Notes: a model not told the origin generated them from the sequence alone. A DNA stretch of 40,418 nucleotides from Paraburkholderia bannensis NBRC 103871 (GCF_000685015.1 NZ_BAYA01000049.1:1-40418); one strand, 5' to 3'; counted from the first letter of the stretch, positions 6,643-14,291 are shown. A program made the numbers and translations.

Positions 6643-8171
6643 CGCCCACCGCCGCCACCGCCACCCTCATCCTCAACGTCGACGACAACGAAGGCGCGCG
6701 CTACGTGAAGTCGCGCGTGCTGCGCCATGCGGGCTTCGCGGTGATCGAGGCGGCCACCGGCCAGGGCGCGCTCGACGCCGTGAGCGAGCAGTCGCCCGCG
6801 CTCGTGCTGCTCGACGTGAAGCTGCCCGACATCAGCGGCATCGAGGTGTGCCGCCTCATCAAGCAGAATCCGAAGACCAGTTCCACGCTGGTGCTGCAGA
6901 CCTCGGCGGCGGCGGTGCAGCCGCGCGACAAGATCCGCGCACTCGACGGCGGCGCGGACAGCTACCTGACCGAGCCCGTCGATCCCGCCGAGCTGGTGGC
7001 GAACGTGCGCGCGCTGCTGCGCCTGTACGCCGCCGAAAAGGCGCTGCGCGACGCCGACCGCCGCAAGGATCACTTCCTCGCCACGCTCGCGCACGAACTG
7101 CGCAACCCGCTCGCGCCAATCCGCAACGCCATCGAACTGCTCGACCCGCGCCACGGCGCAAGCGACGCCGGACGCGCCGACGCGCGCCTGATCGCCAGCC
7201 GCCAGGTCGAGCATCTGGGGCGCCTGGTCGACGACCTGCTCGACGTGTCGCGCATCTCGCACGGCAAGATCGCCCTGCAGATGACGACGCTCGACCTGCG
7301 CCAGATCGTCGAGCTGGCCGTCGAAACCAGCCGCCCGGCACTCGACGCCAAGCAGCAGCAACTGAGCGTGACGCTGACGCCGGGCCCGTGCCATGTCGTC
7401 GGCGACGCGATCCGGGTCGCACAAATCATCAGCAATCTGCTGTCGAATTCGGCAAAATACACGGCCATCGGCGGCGCGGTGACACTGCGCCTCGAAGCAG
7501 GCGGCGACGAGGTGGCGATCAGCGTGCGCGACAATGGCATAGGCATCGCGCCCGACGAGCTGCCGTACGTATTCGAGCTTTTCATGCAGTCGCGCGACGC
7601 GGTCAAGCGTGCGGACGGCGGGCTCGGCATCGGCCTCGCGCTGGTGCAGGAACTCGCGGAACTGCATGGCGGCTCGGTGACGGCTTATTCGGAAGGCCTT
7701 GGTAAAGGCTCGGAATTCGTCGTGCGCCTGCCCGTCGTACGCGCGCCGCAAACCGACAACGCATCAACAGAAAACAACAATATGGATAACGAAACAACCT
7801 CGCGAAAACGTCGCGTGCTGATCGCCGACGACAACGTGGATTCAGCCACGTCGCTGCTGATGCTGCTCGAACTCGAAGGCCACGATGTGCGCGTCGCGCA
7901 CGACGGGCCCAGCGCTCTCGCCATCGCCGAAAGCTTCGTGCCGCATGTGGCCATCCTGGACATCGGCCTGCCCGGCATGGACGGCCACGCGCTCGCCAAG
8001 GCCATGCGCGCGCTGCCCGCCACGGCCCGCACGCAGTTGATCGCCCTCACCGGCTACGGCCAGGAACGCGACCGCCAGGCCACCACCGAAGCCGGTTTCG
8101 ACCGCCACCTCGTCAAGCCCGCGCCGTTCGACGAAATCCTGCGCGAGATCGAAGGCACCCAGGCGAGCTGA
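6639..8171 (+). CDS. Hybrid signal protein: REC, histidine kinase, REC
   Basis: The 510-residue protein starts with a receiver domain (residues 8-125, acidic pair Asp15/Asp16, likely phospho-acceptor Asp59 in LLDVKLPD). A HisKA domain follows with His152 in LAHELRNPLAPI, then a HATPase domain (NLLSNSAKYT, DNGIGIAPDELPYVFELF, GIGLALVQELAELHGG). A linker rich in Asn and Thr leads to a second receiver (about 388-505, Asp441 in AILDIGLPGMDG). No DNA-binding or enzymatic output domain is present, so signal must pass to another partner. It is the natural phosphotransfer partner of the upstream kinase, with which it overlaps by four bases. Confidence 0.9.
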   Translation: MTPTAATATLILNVDDNEGARYVKSRVLRHAGFAVIEAATGQGALDAVSEQSPALVLLDVKLPDISGIEVCRLIKQNPKTSSTLVLQTSAAAVQPRDKIRALDGGADSYLTEPVDPAELVANVRALLRLYAAEKALRDADRRKDHFLATLAHELRNPLAPIRNAIELLDPRHGASDAGRADARLIASRQVEHLGRLVDDLLDVSRISHGKIALQMTTLDLRQIVELAVETSRPALDAKQQQLSVTLTPGPCHVVGDAIRVAQIISNLLSNSAKYTAIGGAVTLRLEAGGDEVAISVRDNGIGIAPDELPYVFELFMQSRDAVKRADGGLGIGLALVQELAELHGGSVTAYSEGLGKGSEFVVRLPVVRAPQTDNASTENNNMDNETTSRKRRVLIADDNVDSATSLLMLLELEGHDVRVAHDGPSALAIAESFVPHVAILDIGLPGMDGHALAKAMRALPATARTQLIALTGYGQERDRQATTEAGFDRHLVKPAPFDEILREIEGTQAS

Positions 8172-8191
8172 ACGGCGTGCAAGGATCGACC

Positions 8192-8680
8192 ATGAACGTG
8201 AAGGCGCGCGCCCTCGGCAGCAGCGACCTTGAACTCGTCTGCCGCCATCGCGAGACGATGTTCCGCGAAGCGGGCCGCGACGACGCCACGCTCGCGACCA
8301 TGACGGAGCACTTTCGTGCGTGGCTCGCGCCGCGCCTGGCCGACGGCCGCTATTTCGGCTTCGTGCTGCACGACGCCGAGGGAGATGTGGATACCCACGC
8401 TCACGACGCTGCGCCGCTGGCCGGTATCGGCCTGATGGAGATTGACTGGCCGCCTCATCCTGCGCACCCCGAGCAGGATCGCCGCGGCTATGTGCTCAAT
8501 GTCTACGTCGAGCCGCACGCGCGGCGGCGCGGCCTTGCCCGCCATCTCATGCAACTCGCCGACGAGGAATTCGCGCGGCGCGGTATCCGCTATGCGATCC
8601 TGCATTCGACCGAACAGGGCCGCGACCTCTATCGGCAACTCGGCTGGGGCGGGACGACCGAAATGGCGAAGACGCTCTAA
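8192..8680 (+). CDS. GNAT family N-acetyltransferase
   Basis: The 162-residue protein has the GNAT fold pattern: a strand ending in YVLNVYVEPHARRRGLARHL holds the acetyl-CoA pyrophosphate loop (R-R-x-G-x-A) after the central beta strand, and a late strand reads IRYAILHSTEQGRDLYRQLGW. The acceptor substrate cannot be told. ATG 8192 has AAGGA six bases upstream; a GTG at 8177 is a weaker choice. The gene begins 20 bases after the hybrid kinase gene, so it is probably the last member of the stressosome operon. Confidence 0.87.
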   Translation: MNVKARALGSSDLELVCRHRETMFREAGRDDATLATMTEHFRAWLAPRLADGRYFGFVLHDAEGDVDTHAHDAAPLAGIGLMEIDWPPHPAHPEQDRRGYVLNVYVEPHARRRGLARHLMQLADEEFARRGIRYAILHSTEQGRDLYRQLGWGGTTEMAKTL

Positions 8681-8760
8681 CGCGAGCCTCTTTGCTCTCA
8701 AGCTGGCCTCCATTCGTGCCGTTAACCGGTTGAGCCCTCAACCTTCTCTCGGAGCCACGC

Positions 8761-9444
8761 TTGAACGGGAACACGCGCGCCTTTATTTCCAGACCTGAAA
8801 CCGGTGCTTTCGCCGCGCTCGCGGCCGTTGTCCCTCTTTCGTTCGCGCTCATGCTGTCGGGCTGCGTGACCCATACGCAAGTGGTCGCCGCGCCTGCGCG
8901 CCCCGTCGTCGTGGCCGCACCGCCGCCCGTGCCGGTCGTGGTGGGCGCGCCCGCCTACGTGCCCGAGCCGCACGACGCCTATGTCAGCGTCGCGCTTGAT
9001 CGCGACGTAGTCGTGATCGGCGGCATGACGTACATCTGGTTCGTAGGCCCCGACGGGCAGCGCCATCGCCATTACTACGGCCGCGGTGACCTGCGCGCCG
9101 AGGTGTTCCATCGCCGCGCCGAACTGCGCAACGTGATGGCGCACCACGAAGGCCATCTGCCGATGCAGCACGCCTATATCGCGCCCGAACCCCCGATGCG
9201 CGCCGCCCCGCCTCACTCGCGCGTGCGCGTGGAAATGGTCGCGCGACCCGGCGGCATGCCGCATCCCGTGTCTCGCCCAGGCGCACGTCCTGGCGCTCAC
9301 CCGCAGCCGCATCCCGAGCCTCGCCAGGCCCAGCATCGCGCGCCAGCGCCCACCCGCAATGCCGCCGATCACGGCCGACGCCTGCCGAATGCCCATCCTG
9401 GCGACGCTCACCCGATGGCGGGCGTGCCGCGCCATACGGTGTGA
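8761..9444 (+). CDS. Predicted lipoprotein with His/Pro-rich tail
   Basis: The 227-residue product has a hydrophobic signal sequence ending in a lipobox (LMLSGC, Cys35), then a Pro/Val/Ala-rich segment (PARPVVVAAPPPVPVVVG). A compact central domain contains VALDRDVVVIGGMTYIWFVG and HRHYYGRGDLR. The C-terminal third is disordered and very rich in His, Pro, Arg and Ala. The start is a TTG with GGAG six bases upstream; the next ATG falls inside the signal sequence. I do not recognise the family; the YIW..G.DG..H..Y.G pattern resembles small secreted proteins with YXWxxG motifs found in proteobacteria. A strong terminator follows. Confidence 0.75.
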   Translation: MNGNTRAFISRPETGAFAALAAVVPLSFALMLSGCVTHTQVVAAPARPVVVAAPPPVPVVVGAPAYVPEPHDAYVSVALDRDVVVIGGMTYIWFVGPDGQRHRHYYGRGDLRAEVFHRRAELRNVMAHHEGHLPMQHAYIAPEPPMRAAPPHSRVRVEMVARPGGMPHPVSRPGARPGAHPQPHPEPRQAQHRAPAPTRNAADHGRRLPNAHPGDAHPMAGVPRHTV

Positions 9445-9477
9445 GCAGGCGGCAACGCTCGCTGCGAAGCGATTAAA

Positions 9478-9514
9478 AAACCGCCGGTGCGTGTTGCGCA
9501 CCGGCGGTTTTTTT
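9478..9514 (+). terminator. Rho-independent terminator after the lipoprotein gene
   Basis: An 11-bp perfect stem (CCGCCGGTGCG with CGCACCGGCGG) and five-base loop TGTTG is followed by seven T residues. A run of A residues before the stem extends pairing with the T tract and could let it work on both strands. Confidence 0.9.
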
Positions 9515-9634
9515 ACGCCCATTCATTCGACCTCCTGATTATTTGCGCGCTTGCGCATCGCCGGTGCATCGCTGGCGCATTCGTCAGTCGAATACACGTC
9601 TGATACCCAAAATAGTGCATGCGAACGTCTTTTT

Positions 9635-9651
9635 ATATCACGTTGCGATAT
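9635..9651. promoter_or_regulatory. Palindromic operator overlapping the -10 box of the HPP gene
   Basis: The 17-base palindrome ATATCACGTTGCGATAT, extendable to 9633-9653, is almost the same as the one before the marR gene. A TATAAT at 9649-9654 overlaps it and would place the RNA start near 9661, about ten bases before the gene. Binding here would block transcription. The downstream MarR protein is the obvious candidate. Confidence 0.7.
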
Positions 9652-9671
9652 AATTCGCCGAATTCAGGCCG

Positions 9672-10874
9672 ATGCTGGCTCCGCACCTTTTGTCGCTTTC
9701 TGTCGCTATTTCCATCGTGTCGACCCTCGCCCTTTCCCGCTGGCTTGCGCGTTTCGCGCCGCCGCCCGTCGCCTTGCGCTGGCGCGAACGTCTGCGCTCG
9801 GGCGTCGGCGCCCTGCTCGGCATCGCGCTTACGGGCGCGATATCGCAACATCTGCTTGGCAACGCCTCCACGATTCCCTGGCTGATCGCCCCGATGGGCG
9901 CGTCGGCCGTGCTCCTGTTCGGCGTGCCCGCCAGCCCGCTGGCGCAGCCGTGGTCGCTCATCGGCGGCAATCTCGTGTCAGCGGTCGTGGGCGTGACCTG
10001 CGCGCTCCTGATCAGCGATCCGGTTCTGGCCGCTGCGCTCGCCGTGGGCGTGGCAGTCTGCGCGATGTTCACGCTGCGCTGCGTGCACCCGCCTTCGGGC
10101 GCCGTGGCGCTGACCGCCGTGCTGGGCGGCCCCGCCGTGCATGCGCTGGGCTACGCGTTCGTGCTGGAGCCGGTGCTGCTGCAATCGTTCGTGCTGCTCG
10201 GCAGCGCGCTCGTTTATCACAAGGCCACGGGCCATCGTTATCCGCACGCCGCGCATCTGGTGAAGAGCGCCCAACCCGAGCCCGCGGTCAGCGGCTTCTC
10301 GCGCGCGGATCTGGAAGCCGCCCTGCGCGAGCGCGACGAACTGCTGGACGTCGACACCGACGATCTCGAAGCGCTGCTGCGCGAAACCGAAATCCGAGCA
10401 TATGCACGCAGCTTTGGCGCGCTCAACTGCGCTGATGTGATGTCGCGCGACGTAGTCAGCATTACGCCGACCACCACGGTGGGCGAAGCGCGCGCGCTGC
10501 TGCGGCAACACGACGTGAAGGCGCTGCCGGTGGTGGATGCGCAGCGTCACGTGAAGGGCATCGTCACGCGCGCCGATCTGGCCGACGGTGGCGCGAGCCT
10601 GCATCCACTGCGCGCGCTGCTGCGTTCGATGGGGTTCGGCCGCCGCGCCGGTGAAAGCGACGCCGCGCGCGTGAGCACACTCATGAGCACGCACGTGCGC
10701 ACGATTGCCGCCGCGACGCCCATCGTGGAGCTGCTCGCGCTTTTCGCGGGCCGCGGCCATCATCACGTCCCGGTGGTCGATCACGAGCGCCGTCTGGCGG
10801 GCATCGTCACGCAGGCCGACCTGATTTCGGGCCTCTACCGGCAGACCCAGCCGCTGCATAAGCAGGGCGCCTGA
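9672..10874 (+). CDS. HPP family membrane protein with two C-terminal CBS domains
   Basis: The 400-residue protein begins with an HPP domain (PF04982) of about 190 residues with several hydrophobic helices. The signature HPPSG lies at residues 139-143, followed by AVALTAVLGGPAVH. After a charged linker (about 205-245) come two CBS domains: one around residues 250-305 (MSRDVVSITPTTTVGEA, LPVVDAQRHVKGIVTRADL), the other around 335-390 (LMSTHVRTIAAATPIVEL, VPVVDHERRLAGIVTQADL). HPP proteins are poorly known; plant and cyanobacterial relatives have been linked to nitrite transport, and CBS pairs usually bind adenine nucleotides. The gene stands alone between a terminator and marR and carries the MarR-type operator in its promoter. 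Confidence 0.88.
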   Translation: MLAPHLLSLSVAISIVSTLALSRWLARFAPPPVALRWRERLRSGVGALLGIALTGAISQHLLGNASTIPWLIAPMGASAVLLFGVPASPLAQPWSLIGGNLVSAVVGVTCALLISDPVLAAALAVGVAVCAMFTLRCVHPPSGAVALTAVLGGPAVHALGYAFVLEPVLLQSFVLLGSALVYHKATGHRYPHAAHLVKSAQPEPAVSGFSRADLEAALRERDELLDVDTDDLEALLRETEIRAYARSFGALNCADVMSRDVVSITPTTTVGEARALLRQHDVKALPVVDAQRHVKGIVTRADLADGGASLHPLRALLRSMGFGRRAGESDAARVSTLMSTHVRTIAAATPIVELLALFAGRGHHHVPVVDHERRLAGIVTQADLISGLYRQTQPLHKQGA

Positions 10875-10928
10875 ACTAGCCCGACACCCACGCAATGCGC
10901 TCATCACGGCGGGTCATTGCGATCATAA

Positions 10929-10945
10929 ATATCATGTCGTGATAT
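10929..10945. promoter_or_regulatory. Palindromic operator upstream of marR
   Basis: ATATCATGTCGTGATAT is a 17-base palindrome with one mismatch pair. It shares ATATCA, the central CG spacing and GATAT with the operator before the HPP gene. A TATATT at 10943-10948 overlaps it and may be the -10 box. Its place about 35 bases before marR fits autoregulation. Confidence 0.7.
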
Positions 10946-10979
10946 ATTCGCAGATCGAATCGTCCAACCCGGATCCCCA

Positions 10980-11408
10980 ATGAAGCAACCGTCAGGCAAG
11001 CAAGCGCCGGTCGGCCTGAAAAAGGCCGATTTCGAGCAACTGTCCGAGTTCCGCTATCAGATGCGGCGATTCGAGCGTTTCTCGGAGCAGGCGGCCCAGA
11101 ACGAAGGCATCACGCCGCTGCAGTACCTGCTGCTGCTGCACGTGAAGGGCTATCCCAACCGCGAATGGGCGACCATCGGCGAACTGGCCGAGCGCCTGCA
11201 GGCCCAGCATCACGGCGTCGTCGCGCTGGTTTCGCGCTGCGAAGCGCTCGAACTCGTGGAGCGCCGCGTGAGCGAGCGCGACCGCCGCCAGGTGGAAGTC
11301 CACCTGCTCGCTGCTGGCGAAAAGCTGCTCGCGCGCCTCGCCGAGCTGCATCGCGCGGAGCTGCGCTCGCTCGACGGCGCGTTCACGGTTCCGCACATCG
11401 ACCTCTGA
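10980..11408 (+). CDS. MarR family transcriptional regulator
   Basis: The 142-residue protein has the MarR winged-helix layout: an N-terminal dimerisation helix (FEQLSEFRYQMRRFERFSEQ), the HTH around residues 60-95 (TIGELAERLQAQHHGVVALVSR), and a wing with LVERRVSERDRRQVEVHL. The DRR of the wing is the conserved MarR signature. The length is normal for the family. It is followed after five bases by the chloride channel gene, so the two form an operon. The palindrome in front of it, repeated before the HPP gene, suggests it controls both units. The ligand is unknown. Confidence 0.9.
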   Translation: MKQPSGKQAPVGLKKADFEQLSEFRYQMRRFERFSEQAAQNEGITPLQYLLLLHVKGYPNREWATIGELAERLQAQHHGVVALVSRCEALELVERRVSERDRRQVEVHLLAAGEKLLARLAELHRAELRSLDGAFTVPHIDL

Positions 11409-11413
11409 GCACC

Positions 11414-13225
11414 ATGCATTCCGACGATTCCCACAAGCGCGACTTTTCGGCCAACGCGCGCCTGCCCGGCATCGGCGCACTGGCCGCGGTGATCGGCGCA
11501 CTCGCGACGTTTGCCGCGTTCGTGCTCCTGAACCTGATTCACTGGTTCACGAACCTGTTTTTCTTCGGCCGCTTCTCGTTTGCCGATCATTCGCCCGCGC
11601 TCAATACGCTGGGCGCATGGGTCATCGTCGTGCCGGTGGTGGGTGGGCTGATCGTCGGCATGATGGCGCGTTATGGCTCGGAAAAGATTCGCGGCCACGG
11701 CATTCCCGAGGCCATCGAGGCGATCCTGTTCGGCAAGAGCCGCATGTCGCCGAAGGTCGCGGTGCTCAAGCCGCTGTCGTCGGGCATCGTGATCGGCAGC
11801 GGCGGCCCGTTTGGCGCTGAAGGCCCGATCATCATGACGGGCGGCGCGCTGGGCTCGCTGCTCGCGCAGTGCGTGCGCCTCACCGCCGCCGAGCGCAAGA
11901 CGCTACTGGTCGCGGGTGCCGCTGCGGGCATGACGGCGGTGTTCGGCACGCCGGTTGCCGCCGTGCTGCTCGCGGTCGAATTGCTGCTGTTCGAATGGCG
12001 TCCGCGCAGTTTCCTGCCCGTTGCGCTCGCCTGCGCCGTGGCCGGTTTTGCGCGCGCGCTGGTGTTCGGCACCGAACCGCTTTTCGCCATGCAGACGCCG
12101 CCGCCTCAGGCGATGGCGCTCGGCTCGTGCGTGATCGCCGGGCTGCTGTCGGGCATGCTGGCGTCGGGGCTCTCGGTCTCGCTCTATAAGGTCGAAGACC
12201 TGTTCAAGCGCCTGCCGCTGCATTGGTCGTGGTGGCCCGCGATCGGCGGCCTGGCGGTGGGGATCGGCGGATTCATCGAGCCGCGCGCGCTGGGCGTGGG
12301 CTATGACGTGATCGGCGACCTGCTGCACCAGCATATCCTGCTGCAAGCCGCGCTCGCGATTCTCGCGGTGAAGGCCGTGATCTGGGTGATCGCGCTGGGT
12401 TCGGGCACCTCGGGCGGCGTGCTCGCGCCGCTGCTGATGCTGGGCGCGGGCCTGGGCTGCGTGCTCGGCCACGTGCTGCCAGGCGGCGATCCCGCGCTGT
12501 GGCCGCTCGTGTGCATGGCGGCGACGCTCGGTGCTACGCTGGGCGCGCCGCTCACGGCCATCGTGTTCGCCTTCGGCCTGACACACGACGGCAACGCGTT
12601 GCTGCCGTTGCTCGCGGCGACGCTGGTCGCGCACGGTTTCGCCACGGTCGTCATGAAACGCTCGATCATGACCGAGAAGATCGCGCGGCGCGGCTATCAC
12701 ATCTATCGCGAGTACGGCGTCGATCCGCTGGAGCGCCATTACGTCGACGAAGTGATGACGCGTGAGGTCGAGACGATCGCCGCCGACATGAGCGTGCGCG
12801 AAGCCGTGGCGCGTTACTTCGGCACGGCGCAGCGGCGCCGCGCGTTGCCGGTGGTGCGCGACGGACGCGTGCTGGGCGTGGCGGATCGGGCGATGCTCGA
12901 AGCCGTGCTGGCCGATGAGTCGTTCGGTCGGCCCGACCGGGCCGATCAGCCGATTGGCGCGCTGTTCGCCGGTCGCAACGCCGATGTGGCGTTGCCCGAG
13001 GAAACATGCCGCCAGATCGCCGCGCGTCTTGCCGTGCACGGGCTGGAACGTCTGCCTGTGGTGAGCGCGCGCGAGTCGATGCAGCTGGTGGGGATCGTCT
13101 CGCGCAGCGACCTGGTGAAACTGTCGCTCGCGCACTTCGAGGAAGAAACCCGGCGCGAGCGCTTTCGTCGCATTAGTCTGGGCAATGGCAAGCGTCGTTA
13201 TCCGCCGGTGCGGCGTGCTGGCTGA
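11414..13225 (+). CDS. CLC-type chloride channel with C-terminal CBS domains
   Basis: The 603-residue protein is a CLC family (PF00654) membrane protein followed by a CBS pair (about 435-580: VDEVMTREVETIAADMSVRE, VVSARESMQLVGIVSRSDLVK). The anion-pathway motifs are GSGGPFGAEGP (residues 128-138) and GGVLAP (334-339). Ser129 is the residue usually tied to chloride preference, and Glu136 is the gating glutamate. By alignment with E. coli ClcA, the intracellular proton glutamate (Glu203) corresponds to Leu190 here, and the central tyrosine region reads THDGNALLP without Tyr. This suggests a channel-like rather than a coupled exchanger type, an inference. The open frame extends upstream, but ATG 11414, just after the marR stop, fits the start of the family. 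Confidence 0.9.
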   Translation: MHSDDSHKRDFSANARLPGIGALAAVIGALATFAAFVLLNLIHWFTNLFFFGRFSFADHSPALNTLGAWVIVVPVVGGLIVGMMARYGSEKIRGHGIPEAIEAILFGKSRMSPKVAVLKPLSSGIVIGSGGPFGAEGPIIMTGGALGSLLAQCVRLTAAERKTLLVAGAAAGMTAVFGTPVAAVLLAVELLLFEWRPRSFLPVALACAVAGFARALVFGTEPLFAMQTPPPQAMALGSCVIAGLLSGMLASGLSVSLYKVEDLFKRLPLHWSWWPAIGGLAVGIGGFIEPRALGVGYDVIGDLLHQHILLQAALAILAVKAVIWVIALGSGTSGGVLAPLLMLGAGLGCVLGHVLPGGDPALWPLVCMAATLGATLGAPLTAIVFAFGLTHDGNALLPLLAATLVAHGFATVVMKRSIMTEKIARRGYHIYREYGVDPLERHYVDEVMTREVETIAADMSVREAVARYFGTAQRRRALPVVRDGRVLGVADRAMLEAVLADESFGRPDRADQPIGALFAGRNADVALPEETCRQIAARLAVHGLERLPVVSARESMQLVGIVSRSDLVKLSLAHFEEETRRERFRRISLGNGKRRYPPVRRAG

Positions 13226-13392
13226 ACACGCTTTGCTATCTCTCTGAAAAACGCGTGGCCTGGATGGGCGAACTGCTTTAGCCTGCTGCTTGCCGATTTA
13301 GGTCGCGCGCGATCCTCAATCGATCCGTCCTGCCTTTCTGCCCGATTGGGTCGCACAGACTTGGCTGTTAGTTGCGATAGATAGGCGCAATC

Positions 13393-13409
13393 TGCGCCAC
13401 TTGAGTGCT
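13393..13409 (+). promoter_or_regulatory. NtrC-like site, distal
   Basis: TGCGCCACTTGAGTGCT matches the enterobacterial NtrC site TGCACCATATTGGTGCA at 11 of 17 positions by eye. It lies 120 bases before the sigma-54 -24 element and 43 bases (about four helical turns) before the second site, the geometry of cooperative enhancer sites. Confidence 0.45.
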
Positions 13410-13435
13410 CAATCGCCCCGCGCGCACTGCTGCTG

Positions 13436-13452
13436 TGCACCACATTCGTCCT
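13436..13452 (+). promoter_or_regulatory. NtrC-like site, proximal
   Basis: TGCACCACATTCGTCCT matches TGCACCATATTGGTGCA at 13 of 17 positions by eye, with the left half perfect. It is 77 bases upstream of the -24 element, a usual enhancer distance. Confidence 0.55.
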
Positions 13453-13512
13453 GAGTGTCCGACTGCGCCCTCGCCGCGCCTGCTTCGCCCCGATCTCGTG
13501 CAGCGCACAAAC

Positions 13513-13528
13513 TGGCACGCACCTTGCT
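13513..13528 (+). promoter_or_regulatory. Sigma-54 promoter for nasTS
   Basis: TGGCACG-CACC-TTGCT is an exact match to the sigma-54 consensus TGGCACG-N4-TTGCW. The GG at 13514 and GC at 13526 have the required ten-base spacing. The RNA start is expected near 13538. This ties nasTS to nitrogen-limitation control through NtrC. Confidence 0.85.
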
Positions 13529-13538
13529 GAAATCCAAT

Positions 13539-13562
13539 GTGCGCTGCAACGACGCGGCGCAC
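13539..13562 (+). ncRNA. Candidate ANTAR-binding hexaloop hairpin in the nasTS leader
   Basis: The left arm GTGCGCTGC pairs over nine bases (one T-G wobble) with the right arm GCGGCGCAC, closing a six-base loop AACGAC. ANTAR proteins bind hairpins with hexanucleotide loops having A at position 1 and G at position 4; this loop has both. A second hairpin (GGCGC, loop TCCCCAC, GCGCC, 13571-13587) follows after eight bases, but its loop has seven bases. The hairpin lies at the very 5' end of the RNA predicted from the sigma-54 promoter. No U-rich terminator is visible after it. Confidence 0.45.
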
Positions 13563-13682
13563 CTATGCACGGCGCTCCCCACGCGCCGAAATCCACACAG
13601 TCGGGCAATGCAGTTCGACACGCGAGAGTCGCTTCGCGGCTTCACCGCGCCGGCCTCCTATGCCATCGACCCACGAAATACC

Positions 13683-14258
13683 ATGCTGCGCGTCCTGCTC
13701 GTAACCGACACCGACAAGCCCATCGGCGATCTGCGCGACGCGCTCGCACGGCTCGGCTACGACATGCTCGCCGAGCCCGCTACGCCTCAGGCGCTCCATC
13801 GCGTCGTGGCGCGCGAGCGGCCCGACGTCATCATCATCGACACCGAATCGCCCTCGCGCGACACGCTCGAACAGCTCGCCGTGATGAACGCCACCGCGCC
13901 GCGCCCGGTGCTGATGTTCAGCAACGACGCCAACCAGCAGCTGATTCGCTCGGCGGTGAATGCGGGCGTGACGGCGTATCTCGTCGAGGGTCTTGCGGGC
14001 GAGCGCATCGCGCCGATCCTCGAAGTGGCGCTCGCGCGTTTCGCGCAGGAAGCGCAGTTGCGCGAGCGTCTCACCCAGGCCGAGAACGAACTCGCCGAGC
14101 GCAAGCTGATCGACCGCGCCAAGCGCATCCTAATGGAGCAGCAGAAGATGACCGAGCCCGCCGCCTACGCGATGCTGCGCAAACGTGCGATGAACCAGAG
14201 CCTCAAGCTCGCAGAAGCCGCACGCCAGATCGTCGCGGCGGCGGATTCCAACGATTGA
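13683..14258 (+). CDS. nasT: NasT-type ANTAR antitermination regulator
   Basis: The 191-residue protein has an N-terminal receiver-like domain (MLRVLLVTDTDKP, Asp53 in DVIIIDTESP) and a C-terminal ANTAR RNA-binding domain (about 130-187: ERKLIDRAKRILMEQQKMTE, AYAMLRKRAMNQSLKLAEAA). NasT proteins bind two-hairpin leaders of nitrate assimilation transcripts and allow read-through; NasS holds NasT inactive until nitrate binds. The frame is open further upstream with an ATG at 13608, but the receiver fold starts at ATG 13683 and the length then matches the family. The neighbouring gene encodes the NasS partner, which supports this name over other ANTAR regulators such as AmiR. Confidence 0.9.
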   Translation: MLRVLLVTDTDKPIGDLRDALARLGYDMLAEPATPQALHRVVARERPDVIIIDTESPSRDTLEQLAVMNATAPRPVLMFSNDANQQLIRSAVNAGVTAYLVEGLAGERIAPILEVALARFAQEAQLRERLTQAENELAERKLIDRAKRILMEQQKMTEPAAYAMLRKRAMNQSLKLAEAARQIVAAADSND

Positions 14259-14291
14259 CCAGGATTGACCGGAATTGAAGCGTTGACTGTC

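Larger units (their letters stand above)
13226..13682 (+). promoter_or_regulatory. nasTS control region: NtrC-like sites, sigma-54 promoter and structured leader
   Basis: This 457-base gap holds no convincing gene. From left to right it contains two NtrC-like sites, a sigma-54 promoter and a leader of roughly 145 bases with hairpins, each listed separately. A further small hairpin CGCGG-CTTCA-CCGCG at 13635-13649 lies close to the start codon. Bases 13226-13390 show nothing clear. Confidence 0.65.

Noticed and set aside
8728..8743. Inverted repeat GGTTGAG-CC-CTCAACC before the lipoprotein gene
   Set aside because: The two-base loop is too short for a stable RNA hairpin and no regulator is suggested; too weak to list.
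10891..10921. Inverted repeat CGCAATG...CATTGCG after the HPP gene as a terminator
   Set aside because: Only seven pairs with a 17-base loop and no T tract.
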